A stretch of DNA of 34,227 nucleotides from Lentisphaera araneosa HTCC2155. GTDB lineage: Bacteria; Verrucomicrobiota; Lentisphaeria; Lentisphaerales; Lentisphaeraceae. The notes beneath the pieces were generated by a model, which saw nothing but the letters and a program-made list of their open reading frames with translations, did no database searches and had not been told where the DNA came from. Position numbers and translations under genes: made by a program. Where the stretch lies: assembly GCF_000170755.1 (NCBI RefSeq), contig NZ_ABCK01000040.1, positions 1 to 34,227 on the forward strand, written 5' to 3'. Each line of letters begins with the position of its first letter. Position 1 is the stretch's first letter. This document shows positions 8,648 through 16,417 of this stretch, piece after piece.

Positions 8648-8990
8648 ATGGTACGCCAAGCACTAGCTTCCATGAGAAGGCATTTACAAGTTACGGTTTG
8701 CATTAAAGTTATATTTTTCTGAGAATTGAGAAAACCAGTTTTCAAATGCCATCAAATTGTCTTGCTTCCATTCGCATTCTTTTATGGACTGCCTAGTCCG
8801 ATGCATGATTGTATCCTATTTGATGCTGCAATCTTGGCAACGAACTTTCAACAAGGTCTGGCAAACCTATCATTCTGCTGGTGCTCCGCAGTCATCGCAT
8901 AAGACATTTGATAAACTCTTTTCTTTTTAAATTTCTTCCTTAATTGTGATTATAAGAAATATTGGGGAGGTTGGCTGGATTGGTGGATAA
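8648..8990. other. Gene-free stretch between two insertion sequences, possible relic
   Basis: 343 bp with no convincing gene. On the - strand (about 8690-8910) one frame reads CDDCGAPAE, two stops, then a CQDC pair 18 positions after the first, another stop, and a 38-codon run ending NANRNL. The paired CxxC spacing resembles a zinc ribbon, so this may be a decayed protein-coding gene, but I do not recognise the family. The part next to 8990 is the 3' flank of the IS110-type transposase and probably contains the end of that element; IS110 elements lack clear inverted ends, so I cannot place it. Confidence 0.3.
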
Positions 8991-10070
8991 TCATGATGCT
9001 TTTTTTAAAGCCTGTTTGTGGAGTGGTTCATAATTATCGCCACTGACCCAAAGTCGATGCATTAAAACAGCTAGCTTCCTAGCTATGGCTACTTTTGCTT
9101 TTTTTCTCCCCGCGCCACCACCTCGTGAGGCAATTCGATGTCCGTACCTCTTCAAATCAGAATCCGGGGATCTATCGCTAAAAATATGTTGAGCACAAAT
9201 AACCAGTAATGATCTCAAGTACCTATCTCCATGCTTTGTTATTCTTAGTTGTTTATCTTTTTCTCCCGATTGGTCCCGCTTTGGAGTTAGACCTAAAAAA
9301 GCACCTATATCACGACTCTTATTAAAACGGGTTGGATCATCAATAGTTAAAACAAATGCCAAGGCAGTAACTGGTCCCACTCCAGGAATCTGACGCAGGT
9401 GCTGAGCCTCGGGACAAGACTCTTCACTAATCAGTTCAATTCGATCATCCAACCTCTCTATTCGATCAGTCAGTTCTTGACATTCGTATAGCATCTCACC
9501 TAAAGTTGGCAATAAATCATCACATACATACTCATACATCTTTTCACTGAAACGATTAGCTTCGCACTTAGGGAGATCACTAACTCCTAAACTCTTTAGT
9601 ATACCCCTTAATGAATTCATCGTTTGGGTTCGCATCTTCACAAAATGCTCACGAGCACGCAACACTGTAAGCACTTGCTGAGAGTCCATACTTCGGTGTT
9701 GGATGCCGTACAAAAGTGATGGATCCATTCGGGCTACCCGTGCTATCTTTTCAGCGTCTTTTTCATCGCACTTATTCGTGCTGTCCCATATCATTCGAAG
9801 CTTACGAGCATTTGCTACAATTACATTGAAGCCCATACTTTTGAGTTTGCTCGATATCCATAAAGAGCTACTTCCTACTTCTAGAGCTACTCGGATTTTA
9901 TGAGGGCGTTCATAATTCGAAAAATATACACTTAACGATTCCAGATTATTTTCAATCTTTGCTTGTTCGACGATTTTACCTTCGGAATTTAATACACAAA
10001 TATCGTGTTTTTGATTTCCGAGGTCCATTCCAATTGTGATTTCAAGTACAGTGATAGTAATTTTAGACAT
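8991..10070 (-). CDS. IS110-family transposase (DEDD RuvC-like plus transposase_20)
   Basis: 359 residues, full length. The N-terminal DEDD/RuvC-like domain has D16 (GMDLGNQKHD), E64 (ALEVGSSS), and D102/D105 (CDEKDAEKIA). The C-terminal transposase_20 domain begins at the helix-hairpin-helix-like QIPGVGPVTALAF (~227), carries the catalytic serine candidate S268 (KRDQSGEKDKQLR) and ends with RKLAVLMHRLW. The frame is intact. IS110 enzymes are guided by a structured non-coding (bridge) RNA made from the element's own non-coding end. The 5' side here (10071 to about 10340) is long and rich in hairpins. This may be the only one of the first three IS copies that still has an intact enzyme. Confidence 0.93.
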   Translation of the reverse strand: MSKITITVLEITIGMDLGNQKHDICVLNSEGKIVEQAKIENNLESLSVYFSNYERPHKIRVALEVGSSSLWISSKLKSMGFNVIVANARKLRMIWDSTNKCDEKDAEKIARVARMDPSLLYGIQHRSMDSQQVLTVLRAREHFVKMRTQTMNSLRGILKSLGVSDLPKCEANRFSEKMYEYVCDDLLPTLGEMLYECQELTDRIERLDDRIELISEESCPEAQHLRQIPGVGPVTALAFVLTIDDPTRFNKSRDIGAFLGLTPKRDQSGEKDKQLRITKHGDRYLRSLLVICAQHIFSDRSPDSDLKRYGHRIASRGGGAGRKKAKVAIARKLAVLMHRLWVSGDNYEPLHKQALKKAS

Positions 10071-10345
10071 GGCAGTTCTCCGTTAATTTTGGTGGTAACT
10101 TAATTAATGTCAGGCAAGGTCTGCTAGCAAGTGGACTTTGCCAAGGGCTGCCTTCTCATACTATCTTGGCAATTTATTCCCCGCAAAATCAACTTAATCA
10201 CCGCAAAATATGCGGTGATTAAGTTGTTGAACAGGAGCACGAGTGAGACAGTTTCACTATCGTAGCGGCCACTGGAGCTACTGTCGTAGAGGCAAATAAA
10301 CTTTATATGATTTCCAGTATGCATTTGCTGCAGAAATGAATATCA
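10071..10345 (-). ncRNA. Hairpin-rich non-coding flank of the IS110 element: candidate bridge RNA
   Basis: About 270 bases upstream of the transposase start with no gene. Two strong stems are visible: an 8-bp perfect stem (TTGCCAAG at 10138-10145 with CTTGGCAA at 10165-10172, 19-nt loop), and a perfect 16-bp stem at 10190-10205/10211-10226 with a 5-nt loop. In IS110 proper, the bridge RNA is encoded in the non-coding end upstream of the transposase, in the same direction. Position and folding fit, but I have not identified the target- and donor-binding loops, and in the IS1111 branch the RNA would be on the other side. The right limit is arbitrary. Confidence 0.4.
10190..10226. repeat. Perfect 16-bp inverted repeat, 5-nt loop
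   Basis: The arms at 10190-10205 (CAACTTAATCACCGCA) and 10211-10226 are exact reverse complements, with AAATA between them. No T-run follows on either strand, so it does not look like an intrinsic terminator. Confidence 0.9.
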
Positions 10346-10352
10346 GATTTTT

Positions 10353-10626
10353 AGGTAAGCGCTGGAGCGAAGCTCCGAGTGTTGGGATTATCAAGGGTGC
10401 AAGTACCCTTGAGCGGGGTGTGGGGCGGAGGCCCATGTATAAATACCTCGGTTGGCCGAGGAGTCCTACTAAAAAATGTACACGATCACCCACAGGCATG
10501 GTGCTTCGCACACGAGATGTACGCTGTCCCTCTCGAGTTCTCCCTGCAAGATACTGCCGTATGGGCTAATAATTTTTGTCCGCCTGTCTGGCAAGACCCT
10601 TAACCAGGCGACTGGGGGCTTTGCCC
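10353..10626. other. GC-rich hairpin-dense element (structured RNA or palindromic repeat), split by the IS4 insertion
   Basis: A block clearly richer in G+C than its surroundings and made of successive stem-loops: GGAGC/GCTCC at 10364-10376; TCAAGGGT/ACCCTTGA at 10391-10412; CCTCGG/CCGAGG at 10446-10461; GTGC/GCAC at 10501-10511; a long bulged stem GTCCGCCTG/CAGGCGAC at 10578-10612; and the terminal palindrome GGGGCTTTGCCCC at 10615-10627. The palindrome is duplicated at 12039-12051 on the other side of the IS4-family element, so the native element continues there. Short frames exist on both strands but none resembles a protein. I do not recognise the RNA family; a multi-copy palindromic element or a non-coding RNA are both possible. 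Confidence 0.5.
10616..10626 (+). repeat. Target-site duplication of the IS4-family element, left copy
   Basis: GGGCTTTGCCC directly precedes the left inverted end (CATAAGCGCTAACC). The same 11 bases recur in the same orientation directly after the right end at 12040-12050. One further matching base on each side makes the exact boundary ambiguous by a base or two. The duplicated target is itself a palindrome of the form GGG-N5-CCC. Confidence 0.85.
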
Positions 10627-12039
10627 CATAAGCGCTAACCAGAAGCTTTTAAATCATTCTGTACTGTGTCTATTTGCAGTTTACGTGTACGTGGAGGTTC
10701 TTTGAGTGTTTCGCGAATTCTCATCCAATTCACCACAACCTTTCTTAGTGATATCGCTGGAAGTATAGTCTGTAAAACTATGGAATATAAAAACTCTCTT
10801 TCTCGCCATAATGATCTAGCACTGTTAGTTTTGGATAGTTTTTTTGATGGGGTATCCCCAGGGAAAAAAATCTTCGCCGCAGCGAATTATATACTCAATC
10901 AATGTTGCTACTAAAATCTTTCCTGCGAGCCAACTCCTCATTCCTATATCATTTTTTTTGTATAAGGGTGCCGCACCTATAATTGATTTTAAGCGCTTGA
11001 ATAGAAGCTCTATTTGCCATCGGCTACGATAAATATTAAGGATTTTTTCGGGTGATACAGACTCAGCCAATGTAGTTAAGATTAAAATATATCCTGCATA
11101 CTCTAAAGTTTCCGGTCTTGTGCTTCCTTTGCGACTGTTTTTACTGGCTTTCCGATGAATCGCTTTTTGAGCTTTTAAAGTACTTTCATGATCTTTTTTC
11201 ATAGCACAAACTCGAGCGTTTATTTGACCTTCATTGTGTTTTATAACAACGTTGTATTCACCGATATCTCCGAGTTTCAATTTCCGTAATTTCGACAAGA
11301 GTTTAAAAGGCGTACCATTGTCGTTATGTAAAGGGGTAAGGCTAGGAGGGAAGCGACAAAGAATATAGCCTCCATTGGAATGGACATGAATAATGCCATT
11401 TCTGCGTGGATAAACACGGTCTCCAATGAAAACGTCATTTGGTTTAACGGAATAATTCTTAAGTGATTCTCCTTTTTTTTGATCCGTTATAGTAATCTCG
11501 TCTGGTGCTAAGGTTTTTGCATTCATGGAGTAGTGAAGCATCCATGTGGATCCTGTTGCTCCTGGCTCCCTGACAATAGAGCCGTCAACATATCTGAAAT
11601 TATATTCTTCTTGCTCAGGAAGTCCCTGCGGGTTTTTCGGCTTCATTTTATCCAATAGTTGCGTAGTGCACCAGTTGAACCACTCACTTGATTTTTGTAA
11701 CCTTTTGAGTAATGCTACATCACTAACGTCAATAATATTGCCCTCTTTTGCCAAGGCGCATGTTGAGCGTAAAGAGAGGTTCCCACCCAAATGAATTAGT
11801 AATGTTCTTAGAAGCTTCGAAGGGCCATCTTCGCCTGAAAATTTTCGTCCGAACTTTAGCATTCCAGTTTCCGCCATCATACCATCCCAACCATCAGGAA
11901 GGAATGTTTTAAAATAATCCCAATCAGACCGAACTAAGCCATCTATATCCATATTAAGTACTAACCTTTATTTAATGAAAATAATATCATTTCAATATAA
12001 TTTAAGATTTGTAAATGTAAATTTTGATTAGCGCTTATG
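10627..12039 (-). mobile_element. IS4-family insertion sequence (IS231-like target choice)
   Basis: About 1.41 kb. The ends are inverted repeats: left CATAAGCGCTAACCAGAA; reverse complement of right CATAAGCGCTAATCAAAA (15 of the first 18 match, with the first 11 identical). It is flanked by an 11-bp direct repeat, GGGCTTTGCCC. IS231, an IS4-family element, is known to favour GGG-N5-CCC targets and to make duplications of about 10-12 bp, so the site fits. It is inserted in the last palindrome of the hairpin-dense element at 10353. It has one transposase gene on the - strand, with a frameshift. Confidence 0.88.
10635..11952 (-). pseudogene. IS4-family transposase, frameshifted near the C terminus
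   Basis: The main frame (11952 down to 10825, 375 residues) carries the DDE triad D123 (YVDGSIV), D178 (FIGDRVY) and E315, and the IS4-type Y-(2)-R-(3)-E-(6)-K signature at Y308, R311, E315 and K322. It stops early after GYPIKKTIQN. The next frame resumes PSKKLSKTNSARSLWRERE and continues through LPAISLRKVVVNWMR to a TAG at 10635-10637 lying in the left inverted end. Removing one T from the T7 run at 10839-10845 joins the frames to a protein of about 440 residues, normal for the family. It is either a disabling 1-base insertion, slippage at a homopolymer, or a sequencing error. The start ATG is at 11952. Confidence 0.85.
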
Positions 12040-12050
12040 GGGCTTTGCCC
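12040..12050 (+). repeat. Target-site duplication of the IS4-family element, right copy
   Basis: GGGCTTTGCCC follows the right inverted end (TTAGCGCTTATG), matching the copy at 10616-10626. Beyond it the sequence CGCTTTATGGGT presumably continues the interrupted hairpin-dense element. Confidence 0.85.
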
Positions 12051-12143
12051 CGCTTTATGGGTAATTATGTTCATTGTTAGGATCTCCTCAATTCATTCAA
12101 TATGATCTAACTCTAGAAAAAGAGTCTTGTTTCAGCTTCTGAA

Positions 12144-13085
12144 TTATTTTCCTGGGAATTTTGAGGCGATGGCGGCGGCCACATCAGAGACTTTTTTGAG
12201 AGGGAGTTGAGTTTGAGCATTTTTCACTTCATTGCGGTATTCGCGAGGACTCAAGGAAAAGGCTTTGGTAAAGGCAGAAGAAAAGTGTTGAGAGCTAGAG
12301 AAGGCGAGTTCGAGAGCAATTTCTCCAATACTGAACTTTGATTCGGTAAGTAGGCGTCGAGCTTCTTGGAGTTTTTTACTAGCGACATATTTGATGGGTG
12401 ACATGGAACTCACCGCTTGAAATTTTCGGCGAAAATGAACTTCACTCAAGTTAAACAGGCGAGCGAGATTCGAACTCGTGATGACTTGATCAAAGTGCTG
12501 GAGAATATAATGGTCTACGGTGTTGATCATGCTTAAGGCTGCGGAGTGTTCAACTTTAACGGATTTTAAGTAAGATTGTTGAGCTTGATAAAGGCAGGTG
12601 AAAATCTCGTAAAATTGAGCCTTGGAGATCATGGTGCTCATTTCATCCTGATTGCGGTGAGCCTCAATTAGTTTCAAAAAAGGACGTTTAAATTCTTCTC
12701 CGGGAGAAATGACGCGAGGGATGAATTCGGAAAGAGTCTTAGTGATAAATGAAAACTCTTCAGGGCTAATATCATCGTGCTTTTCATAGAGGTTGAATTG
12801 TAAAAAATAACGTTCTCCAAGGGGAAGGCGCCCCATTAAGGAAGACTGAGTTTCATAAGGTTTAACCAAAATGAGATCACCTGGTGAGAGGTGGTAGAAA
12901 TGCCCATCGACCCACCACTCCAGTTCGCCTTTCTCTACATAGATGGCTTGGAAGAAAGGCATGCTATGGGGAAAAATTGCTTCTTCAAGTACTTGAGTAA
13001 TGACGCGTCGACCGATGACGGGTAAGGACTTGTGGAGGCTGGCTTGGTCGCCTTCGCGGATGCCGTAGCGTTCTAGTAAGTTCAT
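12144..13085 (-). CDS. AraC-family transcriptional regulator
   Basis: 313 residues: an N-terminal cupin-like ligand-binding half (residues ~35-110, including GDLILVKPYETQ) and a C-terminal double helix-turn-helix of the AraC/HTH_18 type (~205-290: SNLARLFNLSEVHFRRKFQ, then IGEIALELAFSSSQHFSSAFTKAF and the closing SPREYR). It is transcribed away from the fuconate dehydratase-like gene across a 144-bp AT-rich gap, the usual arrangement for a regulator controlling its divergent catabolic operon. The effector is likely the acid sugar or its polymer breakdown product (inference). Confidence 0.92.
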   Translation of the reverse strand: MNLLERYGIREGDQASLHKSLPVIGRRVITQVLEEAIFPHSMPFFQAIYVEKGELEWWVDGHFYHLSPGDLILVKPYETQSSLMGRLPLGERYFLQFNLYEKHDDISPEEFSFITKTLSEFIPRVISPGEEFKRPFLKLIEAHRNQDEMSTMISKAQFYEIFTCLYQAQQSYLKSVKVEHSAALSMINTVDHYILQHFDQVITSSNLARLFNLSEVHFRRKFQAVSSMSPIKYVASKKLQEARRLLTESKFSIGEIALELAFSSSQHFSSAFTKAFSLSPREYRNEVKNAQTQLPLKKVSDVAAAIASKFPGK

Positions 13086-13229
13086 AAAAAGTTCTTTCTT
13101 ATTATTTTATCATATTTAATTATAAGCATAAAATAAATATTTTTGTATAAAAAACGATCATCTATATTCGAAAGTTAAGTCCATCTTATTGCTTATTGTT
13201 AAGCAAACAAAGAAAATTAAGGATTTTTA
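13086..13229. promoter_or_regulatory. Divergent regulatory gap between AraC regulator and fuconate dehydratase-like gene
   Basis: 144 bp, strongly AT-rich. It contains an inverted repeat TTGCTTA-TTGT-TAAGCAA at 13189-13206, which lies just upstream of the AAGGA ribosome binding site of the + strand gene. This could be an operator or a leader hairpin. I can see -10-like AT boxes on both strands but no convincing -35/-10 pair, so no promoter is assigned exactly. Confidence 0.45.
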
Positions 13230-14492
13230 ATGAGTTTAACAATTACAAAAGTAGTGGCTCGGGATGCACGTTTTCCCTTGGGACCAGGAGCGGGAAGTGA
13301 TGCGGTTCACCTCGATGCGGTGTATTCTTATGCAGTGTGCGAGTTGTACACTGATGGCGAAGAGAAGGGCAGTGGTTTAGCATTTACGGTGGGAGCGGGT
13401 AACGAACTCGTTTGTCAGGCCATTGAGTTTTTAGCGCAAGAACTCGTTGGTAAAGAAATCGATGAATTGATGGCAGATTTTGGTGAGTTTCAACGCAAGC
13501 TCTCGAATCACACACAATTTCGTTGGATTGGTCCTCATAAGGGCGTGGTTCAGTTAGCTTTGGGGGCTATTACCAACGCTTGTTTTGATCTTTGGGCTAA
13601 GAAAAAAGCTGTGCCTCTGTGGAAGCTCTTGTTAGATCTTTCGACGGAAGAAACAATTCAGCTTTTAGATTTCTCTTATGTGGAAGATGTACTGAGCAAA
13701 GAGGAGGCTCGAGTGATTCTGAATTCGCATGTGATTGATCGTCACAAGCGTGAAAATGTTTTGACGGACAATTATCAGGGTTACGATACCTCAATTGGTT
13801 GGTTTAATTATTCTGATCAAAAGGTACGCGATAATATCAAAAAGAGTATGGCTGCGGGCTTTACTTCTATGAAGCTCAAAGTGGGATCTCCTGATCACGA
13901 GCGCGATTTGCGCCGTGCTTATATGGTACGCGAATGCGCTGGTGATGCAGCCACTGTGATGCTTGACTGTAATCAGCAGTGGCAGTTGCAGGAATCTATT
14001 GAGTTTATGATGAAAGCGAAGGATATGAATCCTTATTGGATCGAAGAACCGACGCATCCAGATGATATCTTAGGACACCAAACTTTGGCTCGTGCCATTT
14101 CACCCGTGAAAGTGGCTTGCGGCGAACACGTGCCCAATCGCGTTATTTTCAAGAATTACCTGCAATCGAATGCGATGCACTTTAATCAAGTGGATGCAGT
14201 GCGAGTGGGCGGCATTAGTGAGTTTATACTGATTTCTTTAATGAGTCGAAAGTTCAATATTCCCGTTGTGCCTCACGTGGGTGACATGGGACAAATTCAC
14301 CAACACTTGGTGCTCTTCAATCATATTGCCATGGGACATGAAGCCTTGTTCCTCGAACACATTCCTCACCTTCAAGAGCATTTTGTTCATCCCTGCCAGA
14401 TTGTAGATGGGCGCTATATAACACCTCAGGAAATCGGTGCGAGCAGCGATTTGAAATGCCTTCAAGCGGATAATATCCGCGTGGCTATTTAA
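13230..14492 (+). CDS. L-fuconate dehydratase-like enolase-superfamily enzyme
   Basis: 420 residues of the mandelate-racemase subgroup. Catalytic residues are at the places known for FucD: K215 and K217 (MKLKVGS), metal ligands D246 (MLDCNQQW), E272 (WIEEPTHPDD) and E299 (ACGEH), and general acid/base H349 (VVPHVGDMG). The N-terminal pattern (ARDARFPLG..AGSDAV) and the WIGPHKGV and LGHQTL stretches are also FucD-like. The reaction would be dehydration of L-fuconate to 2-keto-3-deoxy-L-fuconate in the cytoplasm. AAGGA lies upstream of the ATG. The symporter gene follows 9 bp later. Related acid-sugar dehydratases share this fold, so specificity for L-fuconate is likely, not certain. Confidence 0.85.
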   Translation: MSLTITKVVARDARFPLGPGAGSDAVHLDAVYSYAVCELYTDGEEKGSGLAFTVGAGNELVCQAIEFLAQELVGKEIDELMADFGEFQRKLSNHTQFRWIGPHKGVVQLALGAITNACFDLWAKKKAVPLWKLLLDLSTEETIQLLDFSYVEDVLSKEEARVILNSHVIDRHKRENVLTDNYQGYDTSIGWFNYSDQKVRDNIKKSMAAGFTSMKLKVGSPDHERDLRRAYMVRECAGDAATVMLDCNQQWQLQESIEFMMKAKDMNPYWIEEPTHPDDILGHQTLARAISPVKVACGEHVPNRVIFKNYLQSNAMHFNQVDAVRVGGISEFILISLMSRKFNIPVVPHVGDMGQIHQHLVLFNHIAMGHEALFLEHIPHLQEHFVHPCQIVDGRYITPQEIGASSDLKCLQADNIRVAI

Positions 14493-14501
14493 GGAGCGAT
14501 C

Positions 14502-16217
14502 ATGGAAAATTCAATTGATATGGATGTCAATGCCGAAGCAGTCAATAGCATCGGCGGAATCGACATTGGGGTGATTATTGTTTATATCGTCGGTATTATA
14601 GCGGTAGGTTGTTGGGCGGGAATGCGCAATAAAAATAAGGAGGAATCTGCAAAGGATTATTTCTTAGCTGGTGGAACCTTGAAGTGGCCGGCCATTGGTC
14701 TTGCGCTCTTCGCAACCAATATCTCCACTGTCCACCTCGTTTCATTGGCTCAAACGGGTTTTGACGAAGGGCTACTTTCGGGCAATTACGAATGGATGGC
14801 GGTCTTCACTTTAGTGATTCTAGGGGTGTTTTTTGCGCCTTTTTATATCCGTTCAAAAGTTACGACCCTGCCTGACTTTTTGGAGAAGCGTTACTCGCGA
14901 ACTTGTCGAGATTGGCTGGCTGTCATGTCAGTGGTCTCTGCCATAGCGATTCACATTGCCTTTGCTTTGTATACAGGTGCGGTAGTGCTCAAGGGTATGT
15001 TTGGCTTTCCGATTCTTTATAGCGTTATTGGCGTAGCTATACTTACTGGTATCTATACTGTTGTGGGTGGTTTGATGGCTGTGGTGCTCACGGAATCTAT
15101 CCAAACGATTGTTCTCTTGCTCGGAGCGTGTTTTGTGACTTATTTTTGTTGGACGAAGTTAGGGAGCAGTGGTGAAAGTGTGATTGATTTGATCACTAGT
15201 CATGCACAGATTAAAAACGATAGTGGAGAAGTGATAGATAGTAAACTGAGTATGCTCAAAAGCGGTGGGCATTCCCCTTGGTATGCTTTTTTGCTGGGCT
15301 TTCCCGTTTTAGGTATTTGGTATTGGTGTGCCGATCAAACGATTGTTCAGCGTGTCTTGGGAGCTAAAGATGAAAATCACGCTCGAGTGGGCTCAATTTT
15401 TGCAGGTTTTATTAAAATACTTCCTGTGTTCATCTTCATACTTCCAGGTTTGATGTTTTACGCTATTATCCAGCAAGGAATTATTCCTGAGTCAGCCATG
15501 CCCACAAAGTTAGTGGATGGTAAAGAAGTGATTGATTCGAGTCAAACTTATGCGGTGATGATTCGCGAACTTCTCCCCGTGGGGCTCAAAGGCGTGGTGG
15601 CTGCGGCTCTTCTTTCAGCTCTCATGAGTACGGTTTCAGGAGCACTGAACTCGATTTCAACCTTGGTGAGCTACGATATTTATAAGCGCTTTAAAGCAGA
15701 TGCTGACGATCAGCACCTCGTGAAAGTAGGACGAATTGCCTGTGTAGCCGCGACAATTATTTCCATCATTATCTCTCTACAGCTGGATCGCTTTGGTAGT
15801 ATCATTCAAGGACTCAATACTTTGATTGGCTATATTGCGGCACCAATTACGGCAGTATTTGTCATGGGTGTCTTCTGGAAAAAAGCATCGGCAAAAGCCG
15901 CCGTGACCTCTTTGGCGCTGGGCTTTGTGATTTCATTAGTCTTGATGATCTTTAGTTTTACTGGGATCACGATTCCCGTTTGGAGTGAAGTTCCCTTCCT
16001 TATGCAAGCCTTTTATCTCTGTGCCTTTTATATGATTTTAATTGGTATTATATCCACTTTAAACCCCCATGAACATACGGTAGAAAGTGAGAAGCTTTAT
16101 TGGAAAACACCTTTTGAAGCTCTCCAAGGCGAAGCCTGGAAAGGGGTGGGGAATTATAAAAGCTTATCTGGCGTACTGATTTGTATAATGATTGTTCTTT
16201 TTTATACTTTTAGGTAG
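14502..16217 (+). CDS. Sodium:solute symporter (SSS family, SGLT-like)
   Basis: 571 residues with about 14 hydrophobic helices. Typical SSS/SGLT signatures: DYFLAGGTLKWPAIGLALFATNIS near residues 52-75, and the sodium-site region AALLSALMSTVSGALNS at about 370-386. The N terminus has a short hydrophilic leader before the first helix. It starts after AAGGAG, 9 bp behind the dehydratase gene, so the two form an operon for uptake and dehydration of the same acid sugar. It is longer than, and distinct from, the symporter at 2671. Confidence 0.92.
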   Translation: MENSIDMDVNAEAVNSIGGIDIGVIIVYIVGIIAVGCWAGMRNKNKEESAKDYFLAGGTLKWPAIGLALFATNISTVHLVSLAQTGFDEGLLSGNYEWMAVFTLVILGVFFAPFYIRSKVTTLPDFLEKRYSRTCRDWLAVMSVVSAIAIHIAFALYTGAVVLKGMFGFPILYSVIGVAILTGIYTVVGGLMAVVLTESIQTIVLLLGACFVTYFCWTKLGSSGESVIDLITSHAQIKNDSGEVIDSKLSMLKSGGHSPWYAFLLGFPVLGIWYWCADQTIVQRVLGAKDENHARVGSIFAGFIKILPVFIFILPGLMFYAIIQQGIIPESAMPTKLVDGKEVIDSSQTYAVMIRELLPVGLKGVVAAALLSALMSTVSGALNSISTLVSYDIYKRFKADADDQHLVKVGRIACVAATIISIIISLQLDRFGSIIQGLNTLIGYIAAPITAVFVMGVFWKKASAKAAVTSLALGFVISLVLMIFSFTGITIPVWSEVPFLMQAFYLCAFYMILIGIISTLNPHEHTVESEKLYWKTPFEALQGEAWKGVGNYKSLSGVLICIMIVLFYTFR

Positions 16218-16273
16218 GCTCTGAGAATTTATATATTTCAAGCTTTGATATATGTAAGATATATATTTGGATC

Positions 16274-16286
16274 AGCATATTATGCT
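16274..16286. repeat. Short palindrome upstream of the DUF1592 gene
   Basis: AGCATA-T-TATGCT, perfect 6-bp arms around one base, in the 200-bp gap between the symporter gene and the next operon. It could be an operator, but it is short enough to occur by chance. No terminator is visible in this gap. Confidence 0.25.
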
Positions 16287-16417
16287 TTGGAATTCAGCAC
16301 AAAAATTTAAACTTTTCGGTAAACGCTAGTCAAGTCTGTCTTTATTTTGGTTCTGACTGTTAACGATGAGTAAATAATTTGATAATCTTTAGAAAGAAAA
16401 TTTTAGGTGATTTAAAA

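Noticed and set aside
7330-8651. Target-site duplication of the IS3 element
   Set aside because: Bases flanking the two ends do not match for 3-5 bp in any sensible placement.
8784-8930. A + strand frame of about 48 codons between the IS elements
   Set aside because: No ribosome binding site or recognisable motif; the opposite strand shows a stronger, though decayed, protein signal.
10278-10603. Short frames of 66-77 codons on both strands through the hairpin element
   Set aside because: They overlap one another in several frames, lack ribosome binding sites and have arginine/proline-rich composition explained by the GC-rich stems.
10353-10640. AGCGCT beside hairpins read as integron attC sites
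   Set aside because: The core motifs do not fit the RYYYAAC/GTTRRRY pattern, no integrase is present, and the 10628-10640 copy belongs to the IS4 inverted end.
10666-10914. An 82-codon + strand frame
   Set aside because: It is antisense to the frameshifted C terminus of the IS4-family transposase, which shows real protein similarity.
12110-12125. ACTCT/AGAGT hairpin as terminator of the AraC gene
   Set aside because: Only a 5-bp AT-rich stem and no T-run follows in the direction of that gene.
16379-16417. TTG start for the DUF1592 protein
   Set aside because: The extra residues would displace the signal peptide from the N terminus; AGGTGA precedes the ATG at 16418.
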